64,000 nucleotides of DNA, taken from IMG/VR virus record IMGVR_UViG_3300042433_000146, positions 1-64,000 of that record, one strand, 5' to 3'. The stretch comes from a virus. The position numbers and the translations under genes were made by a program. Positions 28,703 through 38,106 of the stretch are shown here, piece by piece. Each line of letters starts with the position of its first letter. Positions within the stretch are counted from its first letter, which is position 1. The notes under the pieces are model-generated. The model did no database searches. It was given only the letters and a program-made list of their open reading frames with translations, and had not been told where the DNA came from.

Positions 28703-29181
28703 AGCCACCTATTTCCGACCGGATCAACGACGCATTAGGGTTATCGTCGTTTGAAGAATCCGTCGAAGCGATGTCGCCAACAGTGGATGTTGTTGCACCG
28801 GTGCCGACAGATGAGATAGCCCCGGTGTGTGTCGCTACGGGTGACCCGGAGCGGGATGCGGACGCCGATCTCCAGTATGCGCGGCAAAATCTTCGGGTGA
28901 TGCAAGAGAAGGCGCAAGAAGCTGTGGACGCTTGTATGGACTTCGCCCGGCAATCGGACAACCCGAAAGCCTATGAAGCACTGGCACAAATCCTACAGGC
29001 GGGCATTACAGCATCCACGGCTCTGATGGGAGTCAACAAGACCCGCACCGACATTCGACTGAAAAGCGGCAAGGATGGTTCTGTCGCTCCGAACGTAAAT
29101 AATACAGCCGTCGTGATTACGACTACGGATCTTTTGAAAATGGTCCGGGAATCCAACGAAGTTATTGACGCGGAGATATAG
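28699..29181 (+). CDS. Terminase small subunit (T4 gp16-like), 160 aa
   Basis: The central region DADADLQYARQNLRVMQEKA, then QEAVDACMDFARQSDNPKAY, EALAQILQAGITASTALMGV and NKTRTDI matches the coiled-coil core of T4-type small terminases (D..YAR.NL..+...gqeA...l..A..s..pRaYEv...l). It oligomerises and recognises DNA for packaging. A late promoter directly precedes it. The acidic N-terminus is variable in this family. No large terminase is in the window. Confidence 0.8.
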   Translation: MKPPISDRINDALGLSSFEESVEAMSPTVDVVAPVPTDEIAPVCVATGDPERDADADLQYARQNLRVMQEKAQEAVDACMDFARQSDNPKAYEALAQILQAGITASTALMGVNKTRTDIRLKSGKDGSVAPNVNNTAVVITTTDLLKMVRESNEVIDAEI

Positions 29182-29184
29182 AAA

Positions 29185-30252
29185 GTGCCTAATCCCAACA
29201 CAGCCAAATTCCCATCGGAGTTGCCGACCGATAACGATCTGCAAGTCGCCTCACGGCGCGCAATCGGTAATCTTGACGAAGACATCACAACCAATAGCAC
29301 CACGTTTCGTATCAAGGTTGGGCAAGGCTTGCGCTTTCAGGTACCCTGTCTGATTCAAGTCGATCAGGAAATCATGCGGGTCAAAGCCAAGACCGGCGAC
29401 ATTCTCCAACAGATCGACCGTGGATTCGCGGGATCGAATGCGACACCGCACTCCAACAACACCGAAATCCGTGGCTACATTCTGGACTGGCACCACAATC
29501 AGATGGCGGCGGAAATCAAAGCCATCGCTCAGGCGCTTGGTATCAACTTGGCGAATGTGGTGCGACACGTCGATGTCACGTCCAACGGAGACATCACAGG
29601 TGTGTTCAACAACCTTGTGCTGAAGCCGGTTGGCACAGCGGGCACATATGGCGGCGCGGGCAAGTGGCTACAGATCACAACCGACTCGAAAGGTCGGGTG
29701 GTCTTAGCGACGAATCAAGACGGATACCGATACTTCCCGATCTTCTACAAGGCGGCAATCGTTCAAGGAACAAATGCGGTCCTTGGTTTTTCATTTGCTA
29801 ACGTGGATGCGCCGAACGCGGTTCCGGTGACGGGAACAAACGGAAGTCTCTTCGCGGTGGCATCATTCACACAGACGAATGAGTATTGGGTACAGGACCA
29901 TTTCACGCTCCCTGAAGATTGGGATGACGAAGAGCCGGTGACCGTGGATATCATCTGGCGCATCAACGCAACGTCTGGCAATGTGAAGTGGAAGCTGTGG
30001 ACGACTTCGATGCGCAACGGATCGGATTCCGATCCGGCTTTCCAGTTAACGCCGGACAGTGTAACGACTACCGTACCGACCCCGGCCTATACGGTTGTGC
30101 GGTCGATCATTCCGGCGATGCATGTGAATGGATTCCAAGCCGGGGATGAAGTCTTTTTCAAGTTCGCCCGTGCTGATGACGACACAGCGGCGGCGGCGGC
30201 GGAATTGATTGCTCTGCGGTTCAACATCGCACGTAAGTTCACTTTGTTCTAA
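29185..30252 (+). CDS. Tail fibre/adhesin protein, 355 aa
   Basis: GTG start 3 nt after the terminase gene. The N-terminal 120 residues (PNPNTAKFPSELPTDNDLQV, then CLIQVDQEIMRV and DRGFAGSNATPHSN, WHHNQMAAEIKA) are paralogous to the start of the protein at 39937 and are a common particle-attachment module of large phages. The C-terminal half is a beta-sandwich (DDEEPVTVDIIWRINATSGN) of carbohydrate-binding type. Probably part of the host-recognition apparatus. Confidence 0.8.
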   Translation: MPNPNTAKFPSELPTDNDLQVASRRAIGNLDEDITTNSTTFRIKVGQGLRFQVPCLIQVDQEIMRVKAKTGDILQQIDRGFAGSNATPHSNNTEIRGYILDWHHNQMAAEIKAIAQALGINLANVVRHVDVTSNGDITGVFNNLVLKPVGTAGTYGGAGKWLQITTDSKGRVVLATNQDGYRYFPIFYKAAIVQGTNAVLGFSFANVDAPNAVPVTGTNGSLFAVASFTQTNEYWVQDHFTLPEDWDDEEPVTVDIIWRINATSGNVKWKLWTTSMRNGSDSDPAFQLTPDSVTTTVPTPAYTVVRSIIPAMHVNGFQAGDEVFFKFARADDDTAAAAAELIALRFNIARKFTLF

Positions 30253-30261
30253 GAGGTACTG

Positions 30262-31275
30262 ATGGCACTACAGTTCATGGAAGGATTTGACCACTACACG
30301 ACAGGCCAAGCCGGTCGCAAGTGGACTTCTGTCGTCGGAAACGGGGCAATCGTCGCGCCGGGCCGCTTTGGTGGTCAGGCGTGGCAGTTCAACAATGTCG
30401 GCACCACCAGCTATTTGGAACAGAACCTCACCGCACGGGATACCTTCATCCTTGGTGTGGCGCTTCAGATCGGCTACGGTGATGCGACCACGCCGATCAT
30501 TCGGTTCATGGATGACAACAACGACCAAGTAGACATCCGTGTCACATCAACCGCCGGGTTTCAATTCACGCGCGCCGGTGTTCCATTAGGGACCACGGCG
30601 GACAACGTGATCGCGTTCGGTTACTTCAACTACATCGAAGCCAAGGTATTGGTTGATAACACGGTTGGATACGTTCAGTTGCGTATTAACGGCGCGGAAG
30701 TACTGAACGTTCCGGCGCTGGATACACAAGCAACTTCAAACTCCCGGATCAACAAGATTCGATTCCAGCCTTTCTCAAACAGCGGTTCGTATGATATGCG
30801 GTTGGATGACATCTACATCTTGGACGATACGGGAACATTCGACAATGCCTTTCTTGGTGAATGCCGGGTTGAGACTCGGTTTCCGTCCGCCAATGGTGCA
30901 TTTGTAGAATTCACACCGGTTGGCGCGGGATCGAATTTTCAATGTGTCGATGAGACGACCAGTAACGAAGATACCGACTACACGCAAGGAAACATCGTCG
31001 GCAACCGCGATTTGTTCACTGTTTCAACCTACAGCTTTGTGGGTCAGGTGTATGGTGTTCAGGTCAGTGTGACCCATCGGAAAGACGACGTAGGTAACCG
31101 TATTGTGGCACCGCTGGCGCGGGTCAATAGCACGCTATACGAAGGATCACAGGATACGTGTTTGAGCCAATACAAAATGGCAAAGAAGATTTGGGAGAGA
31201 AACCCGAACACAAACGCACAATGGACCGTAGCTGACGTGAATGCGGGACAGTACGGAATTATCGTCAAGGGATAA
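30262..31275 (+). CDS. Lectin-like fibre protein (GFDHY family), 337 aa
   Basis: AGAGG ribosome site before the ATG. MALQFMEGFDHYTTGQAGRK, beta-sandwich core (VGYVQLRINGAEVLNVPALD), and VSVTHRKDDVGNRIVAPLAR near the C-terminus. Paralogue of the next gene and of 21365-22474. Probably a receptor/glycan-binding virion protein. Confidence 0.8.
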   Translation: MALQFMEGFDHYTTGQAGRKWTSVVGNGAIVAPGRFGGQAWQFNNVGTTSYLEQNLTARDTFILGVALQIGYGDATTPIIRFMDDNNDQVDIRVTSTAGFQFTRAGVPLGTTADNVIAFGYFNYIEAKVLVDNTVGYVQLRINGAEVLNVPALDTQATSNSRINKIRFQPFSNSGSYDMRLDDIYILDDTGTFDNAFLGECRVETRFPSANGAFVEFTPVGAGSNFQCVDETTSNEDTDYTQGNIVGNRDLFTVSTYSFVGQVYGVQVSVTHRKDDVGNRIVAPLARVNSTLYEGSQDTCLSQYKMAKKIWERNPNTNAQWTVADVNAGQYGIIVKG

Positions 31276-31278
31276 AAA

Positions 31279-32397
31279 ATGGCTCTGCTCTTCATGGATG
31301 GTTTCGACCATTACAACTACAACGGGACCGCACAGAAGAAATGGGACAATCCAATTGCCTTCAGCGGGTATACCAGTGGCGCTTCATCGGGTCGATTCAG
31401 TACTGGTGGAGTCAGCCCGAATGGATCGGGAAACCTCTTCTGTCATCAGTGGGCCGGGATGAACAAGACATTCGTTTGGACTCCCACTCCCCCATCGGAA
31501 CTCATCATTGGATTTGCAGCGAAGTTTGATTTCACTTCAGAGGTTCATCCTTTTCTTCAGATCCTTGGCGACAACGGCAGACCGCAAGTTCAGTTTTGGT
31601 TAGACGCGATTGGCGGCGATATCAAACTGGTTCTGGCTGATCCAGCGGCGCTTGCCGTTCCGGTGAGTGATACTCCTTTTCCGACCGGCACGCTCATTGC
31701 GAACACCGGGTTTGTTCCGCCGATTGGTTTGTGGTTCTACTTCGAAACGAAGATTCTTTTCAGCACAGGATCAACGGGGCGAATTGACATTCAGTTGGAC
31801 TCTACTCCCTTTGTGAGTATCACCAACATCAAAACATCCAACACCGGGACCAGCTATTTCAAGGGATGGCGGATCACGGGACTAGAACAGTTCAGTTCCG
31901 GCTTCACCATCGACGATCTTTATATCGCGGACAATCTTCCGGGCAACATAACGGATTTCGTGGGTGAAGTACGGGTACAGACCATGTATCCCGATGCGGA
32001 AGGGTTCCAGAACGATTTCTTTCCTTCAACCGGCACCAACAATGCTACCAACGTCAACTTGGCCCGGACAAACTGGACGGAAACGACTCCGACCGCGAAG
32101 TATAACTTCTCAGGCACGATCAACGCCATCGACCTGTACAGCATCGGCAACTACACCATCGCCGGAACCATCTTTGGCGTCCAAGCGAATTTGTCTCATC
32201 GTAAAGATGACGTAGGCGCGCGACGTGTCGCACCTATTCTTCGAACGGGTGGAAACATCTACGTCGGGGATGATGTGCCGCAATACTCCGACTATACGTG
32301 GGCCGGGCACATTTGGGAAGAGAATCCGGCACTAGCCTTGCCGTGGACTTTGACCGAACTGAATCAGGCCGAATTCGGTATCAAGATCGTCAGCTAA
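31279..32397 (+). CDS. Lectin-like fibre protein (GFDHY family), 372 aa
   Basis: MALLFMDGFDHYNYNGTAQK, beta-sandwich with GRIDIQLDSTPFVSITNIKT, and LSHRKDDVGARRVAPILR near the end. Second copy of the family, 3 nt after the first. The transcript ends at the terminator at 32417-32457. Confidence 0.8.
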   Translation: MALLFMDGFDHYNYNGTAQKKWDNPIAFSGYTSGASSGRFSTGGVSPNGSGNLFCHQWAGMNKTFVWTPTPPSELIIGFAAKFDFTSEVHPFLQILGDNGRPQVQFWLDAIGGDIKLVLADPAALAVPVSDTPFPTGTLIANTGFVPPIGLWFYFETKILFSTGSTGRIDIQLDSTPFVSITNIKTSNTGTSYFKGWRITGLEQFSSGFTIDDLYIADNLPGNITDFVGEVRVQTMYPDAEGFQNDFFPSTGTNNATNVNLARTNWTETTPTAKYNFSGTINAIDLYSIGNYTIAGTIFGVQANLSHRKDDVGARRVAPILRTGGNIYVGDDVPQYSDYTWAGHIWEENPALALPWTLTELNQAEFGIKIVS

Positions 32398-32416
32398 GAC
32401 AGACCATAAAAACACA

Positions 32417-32457
32417 GCGGCTCACCATCAACCGGTTTGGTGGTGAGCCGCCTTTTT
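32417..32457. terminator. Bidirectional rho-independent terminator
   Basis: GCGGCTCACCA and TGGTGAGCCGC form a perfect 11-bp stem. CTTTTTG follows on the plus strand; on the minus strand TTTTT begins 4 nt after the stem. Confidence 0.9.
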
Positions 32458-32616
32458 GTGCCCGAACCGAAGTCTTGGAGCATTCATCCTTTCGTCAAAA
32501 CGCTGTTCGTTGTATCCCGAATCTTTTTCTATCCCAATAGACTTTTGAGCTTGTGGCCCTACTCTGGCCGGTTCAGTTTGAACGGAAGATCGCGACCCGG
32601 AATCGTCTTCAACCAT
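32428..32616 (-). CDS. Small hydrophilic protein on an antisense unit, 62 aa
   Basis: MVEDDSGSRSSVQTEPARVG, hydrophilic, ending in the terminator hairpin. It lies opposite the otherwise empty gap between two fibre operons and has its own near-perfect promoter (32627-32655), 10 nt from the -10 to the ATG. Function unknown. Confidence 0.55.
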   Translation of the reverse strand: MVEDDSGSRSSVQTEPARVGPQAQKSIGIEKDSGYNEQRFDERMNAPRLRFGHKKAAHHQTG

Positions 32617-32626
32617 TCACATTTTG

Positions 32627-32655
32627 ATTGTATCCGACACCTACCCCTATGTCAA
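32627..32655 (-). promoter_or_regulatory. Near-consensus sigma70-type promoter
   Basis: TTGACA, 17-nt spacer, TACAAT on the minus strand, without the usual palindrome. It points into the antisense unit ended by the terminator at 32417. Confidence 0.85.
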
Positions 32656-32662
32656 TCCCTTC

Positions 32663-32677
32663 TAAATAGTTTTCGAA
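32663..32677 (+). promoter_or_regulatory. T4-type late promoter
   Basis: TAAATA at 32663-32668, 9 nt before the ATG at 32678. It restarts late transcription after the terminator at 32417. Confidence 0.75.
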
Positions 32678-33562
32678 ATGAGCCTTCAATACGCAACTGG
32701 AACGAACGTCCATGCTACGGTCGCGGCGGACAACAAGACCACACTGATCGGAAACATCCAAACGCAACTCACAACCGCCGGATGGACCGTGGTTTCCGGC
32801 GGCGGCACAACTGACGTAAGAATGGCATGCGCGGCGACTCCCCAAGGAAATCAAATCCGCGTTCGGATCTTCGACGGCGGCGGCAACTGTGTTCGCATCC
32901 GGGTCATGAATGTCGCGGAAACCATTGTCATGACCGACAGCGGATACCTTCTTCCGGCGACCAGCAAAACCTTCATCATCAACGCTACCCGTCATCAGTT
33001 TGCGATTTGGTGCGGCGGATCAGACAGCACGCGCGATTTTGTGATGGTGTCAGCAATGTACATTCCGACGCATCTGACCGGTATCACCACACTAGCCTTT
33101 CTGATGAGTCAATCGGTCAACGATACCGACACGACCGACCGTGGCAGTTTCCGGGTCAGCACTTCCTTGCGTCACCCGTCGAACGGATTCAATGGAAATT
33201 TCTTCGGCTTGGTCAACAGCACGGTTATGGAACATGTCGGTGATGGCACTACGACCGCAAGACAGGGCGTGCCGGGGCTTCTCTTACCCCGCCCGGCGGA
33301 TAACACAACGACGCCACAGCAAGCGATGTGGCACGACTCTTCGTCGTTCATCTTGGAGCCGCTGATGGGATGGGGTCTTTCGGACATCAATGATCCGTGG
33401 CGGATCTACGGCCAAATCTGGAATGCGGCGATCAACACCGAAGCGTTCACGATGGATCAGGTGCCGACCGCATTCAACGGGAAGAACTGGATCAACCTGA
33501 CCAGCAACAACACCGGCAACAACTATTCGGCCCGTGGAAGCCTGTTCTTGACCACACCGTAA
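32678..33562 (+). CDS. Fibre/virion protein, 294 aa
   Basis: MSLQYATGTNVHATVAADNK; the block TAGWTVVSGGGTTDVRMACA, then ATPQGNQIRVRIFDGGGNCV and a long C-terminal region containing MWHDSSSFILEPLMGWGLSD is shared with the larger proteins at 34382, 35606 and 36862. This appears to be a minimal version lacking their N-terminal GPYTI domain. Probably fibre or decoration protein; exact role unknown. Confidence 0.78.
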   Translation: MSLQYATGTNVHATVAADNKTTLIGNIQTQLTTAGWTVVSGGGTTDVRMACAATPQGNQIRVRIFDGGGNCVRIRVMNVAETIVMTDSGYLLPATSKTFIINATRHQFAIWCGGSDSTRDFVMVSAMYIPTHLTGITTLAFLMSQSVNDTDTTDRGSFRVSTSLRHPSNGFNGNFFGLVNSTVMEHVGDGTTTARQGVPGLLLPRPADNTTTPQQAMWHDSSSFILEPLMGWGLSDINDPWRIYGQIWNAAINTEAFTMDQVPTAFNGKNWINLTSNNTGNNYSARGSLFLTTP

Positions 33563-33581
33563 TCGGGAGAGACACAACTGA

Positions 33582-33968
33582 ATGTCCCAACTATCAGACT
33601 ACGCGGAAAACGCCCTATTCAATGCTCTCTTGCGCAACGTAGCTTTTACGTCGCCTACGACAGTGTATGTCGCACTTTTCACAACCAACCCGACCGATGC
33701 CGGGAGTGGCACAGAAGTTTCGGTTGGTAACTACGTCCGCCAGCCTGTGACCTTCGGGGCACCGTCGAACGGCGTGGGTTCAAACAGTGGACAAGTCACA
33801 TGGGACCCGGCTTCGGTTGCATTTGGAACGATCACGCACGTCGGTCTATACGACGCGGCGACCAGTGGCAATCTGCTGATGCATGCGGCGTTAGCGGCAT
33901 CGAAAGTCATTGGCGCGGGAGACATTTTCCGTATCTCGATTGGATCACTGGTCGCAACGTTTGCTTAA
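33582..33968 (+). CDS. Phage tail-fibre-like protein, 128 aa
   Basis: MSQLSDYAENALFNALLRNV, then TTVYVALFTTNPTDAGSGTE and a GNYVRQPVTF/ITHVGLYDAATSGNLLM pattern. This matches the small phage fibre family (yxALfT..PT..G.GtEvs...YaRq.v) sometimes called gp80-like. Ribosome site GGGAGAG upstream. Paralogue of the next gene. Confidence 0.82.
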   Translation: MSQLSDYAENALFNALLRNVAFTSPTTVYVALFTTNPTDAGSGTEVSVGNYVRQPVTFGAPSNGVGSNSGQVTWDPASVAFGTITHVGLYDAATSGNLLMHAALAASKVIGAGDIFRISIGSLVATFA

Positions 33969-33980
33969 GAGGTAGCTACT

Positions 33981-34382
33981 ATGCCAATGAGTTTCTACCT
34001 TCAGAATCGGGTCCTGCAAGCTACGCTCCAAGGGGATGTTTTCACTTGGCCCACAGCTATGTTTGTCGGACTCCACACCGCCGATCCAACAGCATCAACG
34101 GCGACAGCATTGACCACGGAAGTCACGGGTAATGGATACCTTCGCCAAGCGGCGACGTTCACGGAGCCTGACGGAAGCTATTTGACGTTCAACACGGCGG
34201 ATATCACGTTCGGCCCGGCGAATCCAAATGCATGGGGAGCGATTACGTTCATAAGTATTTGGGACGCGGCATCAAGCGGAAATCTTTTGTACTACGGAGC
34301 ACTGAGTTCAACCGTCACGATCAATGCTCTTGATTCATTTTTGTTGGCAAGTGGCGGGTTGAGTATACAGTTCACAATCTAA
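33981..34382 (+). CDS. Phage tail-fibre-like protein, 133 aa
   Basis: MPMSFYLQNRVLQATLQGDV, then PTAMFVGLHTADPTASTATA, NGYLRQAATF and ITFISIWDAASSGNLLYYG. Same family as the preceding gene (FVGLhT..PT; YlRq; WDAASSGNLLY). The stop overlaps the next ATG by one base. Probably virion surface. Confidence 0.82.
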   Translation: MPMSFYLQNRVLQATLQGDVFTWPTAMFVGLHTADPTASTATALTTEVTGNGYLRQAATFTEPDGSYLTFNTADITFGPANPNAWGAITFISIWDAASSGNLLYYGALSSTVTINALDSFLLASGGLSIQFTI

Positions 34383-35599
34383 TGGCAATTCAGTACGTTG
34401 ACAGAAATGGTGACGCGGTAGGAACGGTTTCCGGGCCTTACACGATCAGTGCGTCCAATGATAAGCTGACATTCACCATCGATGGTGGCGCTGCACAGAA
34501 CTTCACTTTGACAAGTGGAACCAGAACAGCCGCTCAAATCGTTGCGGACTTGGCGGGATTGACCGGGGCGACTGCTAGTGTAGTTTCAATTCCGGGCGGC
34601 GCTGAATATGTTCGAATTCGAACGACCAGCGCTCTTGGAACCGGTTCCACAATTCTTGTTGGAGCACCGGCCAATAATGCCAATGCGACGCTTGGTTTTT
34701 TGGCAACAACCTACAACGGTGGAGCAAACGTTAGCGCTTCATTCGTGACTAGCACAAAAGCCAACATTCGAGACAACCTTGAAACTCAATTACTTGCCGC
34801 CGGGTGGCTCACAATTTCCGGGTCGGGTACGACGAACCTTCTAATGCAATCTGCGATGACTCCGCAAGGTCTTCGCATGCGGCTTCGTATCCGTGACAAC
34901 GGCAACACATGTTTGGTTCTGTCTATCGAAAACGCACAAGGTTCGCGCGCGCACGCAAGCAACACGAACAGCGGAGCACAATTGAATCCGGGATCAAGCC
35001 GGAACTGGCGAATCATCGCTAACAAGTATCAAGCCTTTTTGTTCGAACCGGGCGGGAATGTGGCACGTGGTTATGCTGGATGGGGTGTGTTGTGGATTCC
35101 ACCGTGGTTGGAAGGCCAAATTTGGGAATGTATTTGGTTGAGTAGCAATGCTTCGAGCGATTCCGATACAACCGTTCGCGGAAGTTTCCGGGGAGAATTC
35201 GGGACGCGCGGGGCGACGAATCAAACAGGCAACCAACAGATCATTGGCAATGGGAACATGTGGGAGAATGCCAACAACACCGGAAACGACAATATAACCT
35301 TAATCAACTTGCTTGTTTTGTGGCAAGGATGTAACATGGCCCGCAATGCGCTGTCGTGGTACCGGTGGCACGACGATGCCGCTTTGATACTCGAACCCTT
35401 CATGGCATTCACAATGGTGGCTAACATTGCTGAAGAAGCCAAAGTAAGAGGAACTCTTTGGGACGCTTTCATTTCGATGGAGCAATACGCCATCGATACA
35501 ACCACGACAATGGATGGACGGAACTGGTGGAACATCACGAATAACAATGCTGGCGGCACAGATACCGCTCACGGATCTCTTTTCATCGCAACATCGTAA
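34382..35599 (+). CDS. Large fibre protein, 405 aa (paralogue 1 of 3)
   Basis: N-terminal domain MAIQYVDRNGDAVGTVSGPY and TISASNDKLTFTIDGGAAQN, resembling flagellin-type or fibre beta-domains, with GTRTAAQIVADLAGLTGATA; then AAGWLTISGSGTTNLLMQSA, TPQGLRMRLRIRDNGNTCLV and a C-terminal module (LSWYRWHDDAALILEPFMAF, GRNWWNITNNNAGG). The same order occurs in the next two genes. Likely host-recognition fibre. Confidence 0.8.
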   Translation: MAIQYVDRNGDAVGTVSGPYTISASNDKLTFTIDGGAAQNFTLTSGTRTAAQIVADLAGLTGATASVVSIPGGAEYVRIRTTSALGTGSTILVGAPANNANATLGFLATTYNGGANVSASFVTSTKANIRDNLETQLLAAGWLTISGSGTTNLLMQSAMTPQGLRMRLRIRDNGNTCLVLSIENAQGSRAHASNTNSGAQLNPGSSRNWRIIANKYQAFLFEPGGNVARGYAGWGVLWIPPWLEGQIWECIWLSSNASSDSDTTVRGSFRGEFGTRGATNQTGNQQIIGNGNMWENANNTGNDNITLINLLVLWQGCNMARNALSWYRWHDDAALILEPFMAFTMVANIAEEAKVRGTLWDAFISMEQYAIDTTTTMDGRNWWNITNNNAGGTDTAHGSLFIATS

Positions 35600-35605
35600 A
35601 CTACT

Positions 35606-36841
35606 ATGTCCATTCAATACGTTCCAGAATACGCCCGCATTGTGACGACCAATCCCGCCCCATACAATCTGACAGGATCAAACAACATTCTTCAGATCAA
35701 AGTAGACGGAGGATCTACACAGACAGTTACGCTCACAACCGGCGGATCGCGCACAGCGGCCAACATCGTTTCAGATTGTGGTGTCTTGACGGGTGTAACC
35801 CCGGCGGTCGTCACCGTTAACGGACAGGATTTTGTGTCTTTCACAACGACAACTAGCAACGGAAGCACATCATCCATTGAAGTTCTCAGTCCAGTCAACA
35901 ATGTGAATGCAACATTTGGTATCGCCACGGTTGACGGGACACCAAGATATTCAACAATCATTGGACCAGTAACGACCAAACAACAAATCATCGATGCGAC
36001 CGAAGCGGCATTGCTTCGGGTAGGATGGTCTACGATCAGCGGATCGGGTAGCACCAATCTTCTAATGCAATCTTCGATGACACCACAAGGACTTCGATTC
36101 CGCCTTCGGGTTAGAGATAACGGTGGGAACAACGCTTGTTTTGGTATCGAAAATGTAGCCGGAACAAGAGTCGGAACCAGCAATATAAACGGAATTGGTC
36201 TGATTTTTCCGGCCAGTCGCACATACCGGATCATTGCCAACAAGTATCAATTCTTCATATACGAAGAAAATTCAGGACAGGTAAACGCCACTTCCGCTCC
36301 TTTTCGAAGCAATGTATTTTGTGGTGTTCCTTGGATTCCATCCAATCTAACGGGAACGCTCTACGAATCCATCTGGTTAATTGCTAATGCTTCATCTGAC
36401 GGAGATAACTCTACGCGCGGAAGTCTTCGAGAAGTTCTAGGTTCTCGAAATAGCAACGTAGGCGGCAACGGCAATCTCACTGTTATTTGCAACAACAACA
36501 TTTGGGAAAGTTTTGTCAACTCCAATATGAATGGCATTGGCATGCCTTGTCTGATTACGATATGGCAGGGATGTCGTATTCAAAGACAAGCCTATTCATG
36601 GTTTCGGTGGCACGACGATAGTGAGTTTATGGTTGATCCGCTAATCGCATGGGGTCTTACTTCACAGAATGACGAAGCTAAAATTCGTGGGATGTTGTGG
36701 GATTCTTTCATTCAGGTGGGCGGTCCATATGAACCGGGGTTATCAGTTTCGATGGGAGGAAGAACATTCATGCCAATCACCATCAACAATTACGGGTCTA
36801 ACGAAAATGCGCGCGGTGCGCTGTTTACAGCCATCAGCTAA
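35606..36841 (+). CDS. Large fibre protein, 411 aa (paralogue 2 of 3)
   Basis: MSIQYVPEYARIVTTNPAPY, GSRTAANIVSDCGVLTGVTP, STISGSGSTNLLMQSSMTPQ, then SWFRWHDDSEFMVDPLIAWG near the C-terminus. Same architecture as its neighbours but divergent loops. Confidence 0.8.
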   Translation: MSIQYVPEYARIVTTNPAPYNLTGSNNILQIKVDGGSTQTVTLTTGGSRTAANIVSDCGVLTGVTPAVVTVNGQDFVSFTTTTSNGSTSSIEVLSPVNNVNATFGIATVDGTPRYSTIIGPVTTKQQIIDATEAALLRVGWSTISGSGSTNLLMQSSMTPQGLRFRLRVRDNGGNNACFGIENVAGTRVGTSNINGIGLIFPASRTYRIIANKYQFFIYEENSGQVNATSAPFRSNVFCGVPWIPSNLTGTLYESIWLIANASSDGDNSTRGSLREVLGSRNSNVGGNGNLTVICNNNIWESFVNSNMNGIGMPCLITIWQGCRIQRQAYSWFRWHDDSEFMVDPLIAWGLTSQNDEAKIRGMLWDSFIQVGGPYEPGLSVSMGGRTFMPITINNYGSNENARGALFTAIS

Positions 36842-36861
36842 GAGAGGAAAAAGAGAAACAC

Positions 36862-38091
36862 ATGGCAATTCAATACGTCGATAGAAACGCGGATCTTTGC
36901 TGCAATGTTGCGGGGCCGTATGTCGTCACTGGATCTAACAATCAGCTATCGATCAATGTCAACGGAACCGGCAATCAGGTTTTCTCCCTGACCACAGGGA
37001 CGCGAACGGCGGCGGATATTGTTGCTGATTTGAGCGGTCTGACCGGAGCGACGGCTAGTGTCATCACAGTGAACACTGCAACCTATGTGCGCATCCGCAC
37101 GACTAGTGCAACGGGACTTAGCTCAACGATTGTAGTCAACGCCCCGACCAACAACTGCAACGCTTTGCTTGGGTTGATCGCAACGACTTACCACGGTGGT
37201 TCAAATGTCGCCAGCAACTTTGTCGGATCAACCAAGCAACAGATCATCAACGGAATTGAAACAGCGATGCTGGCGGCTGGATGGATCACGATTTCAGGTT
37301 CGAACACGACGAACTTGTTGATGCAATCTTCCCTTTCGCCCGATCCACAGAATCTTCGCATCCGGGCGCGTATTCGCGACAACGGAAACAACTGTGTTGT
37401 TATCTCTATCGAAAATGTTCCGGGCAGCAAAGTTGGAGCAAACGGAACCGGCAACGGAATTCAGTTGTTGCCGTTAACAGCACGCGGCTGGCGGGTGATC
37501 GCCAACAAATATCAAGTGTTTGTCTTATCGCCGGGAACACTCGAAAATCGAACATTCGGTGCTTTTGGTGTGCCATATCTTCCTTCGTTCCTGTGTGGGA
37601 AAATTTGGGAGGCGGCATGGCTTCAGGCCAACGCAAACTCTGATACCGATACGTCAAGTGCCGGATTTTATGGATGTCGTCTTTGCTTCCGTGTCATTCT
37701 TGGTACCGACTACAACTACACATTCAATGGTGCTGTCCAAACACAGAATCTTTGTAATGGATATCTGTGGGAAAATCAGGTAGCATCTTCTTCGGCCAAT
37801 CAACAACTAATGTCGATGTTTTCTTCTTACAACGGAACGGTGCCTAGCGCACACCGTTACTGGCATGACGGTAGTGCGATTCTATCCGATCCCCTGATTA
37901 TATGGGGAACAACTAACACCACGGAAGGAACTATCAAAGGACAGCTTTGGGATGCTTTTGTGTCATCCGACACCTATGTCATGGACACGATATTGTCCAA
38001 CATCGATTCGCGCAACTGGCAAGTTATCACCCACAGTAACGTTGGTATTGCCAATCCTATTCGTGGATCTCTAGTAGTTGCGGTCCCATAA
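36862..38091 (+). CDS. Large fibre protein, 409 aa (paralogue 3 of 3)
   Basis: GAGAGGAAA-type ribosome site. MAIQYVDRNADLCCNVAGPY, GTRTAADIVADLSGLTGATA, TISGSNTTNLLMQSSLSPDP, then HRYWHDGSAILSDPLIIWGT. Same architecture; extra Cys residues (DLCCNV, FYGCRLCFRV) distinguish it. Confidence 0.8.
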   Translation: MAIQYVDRNADLCCNVAGPYVVTGSNNQLSINVNGTGNQVFSLTTGTRTAADIVADLSGLTGATASVITVNTATYVRIRTTSATGLSSTIVVNAPTNNCNALLGLIATTYHGGSNVASNFVGSTKQQIINGIETAMLAAGWITISGSNTTNLLMQSSLSPDPQNLRIRARIRDNGNNCVVISIENVPGSKVGANGTGNGIQLLPLTARGWRVIANKYQVFVLSPGTLENRTFGAFGVPYLPSFLCGKIWEAAWLQANANSDTDTSSAGFYGCRLCFRVILGTDYNYTFNGAVQTQNLCNGYLWENQVASSSANQQLMSMFSSYNGTVPSAHRYWHDGSAILSDPLIIWGTTNTTEGTIKGQLWDAFVSSDTYVMDTILSNIDSRNWQVITHSNVGIANPIRGSLVVAVP

Positions 38092-38106
38092 GAAGGAAAC
38101 ATCGGA

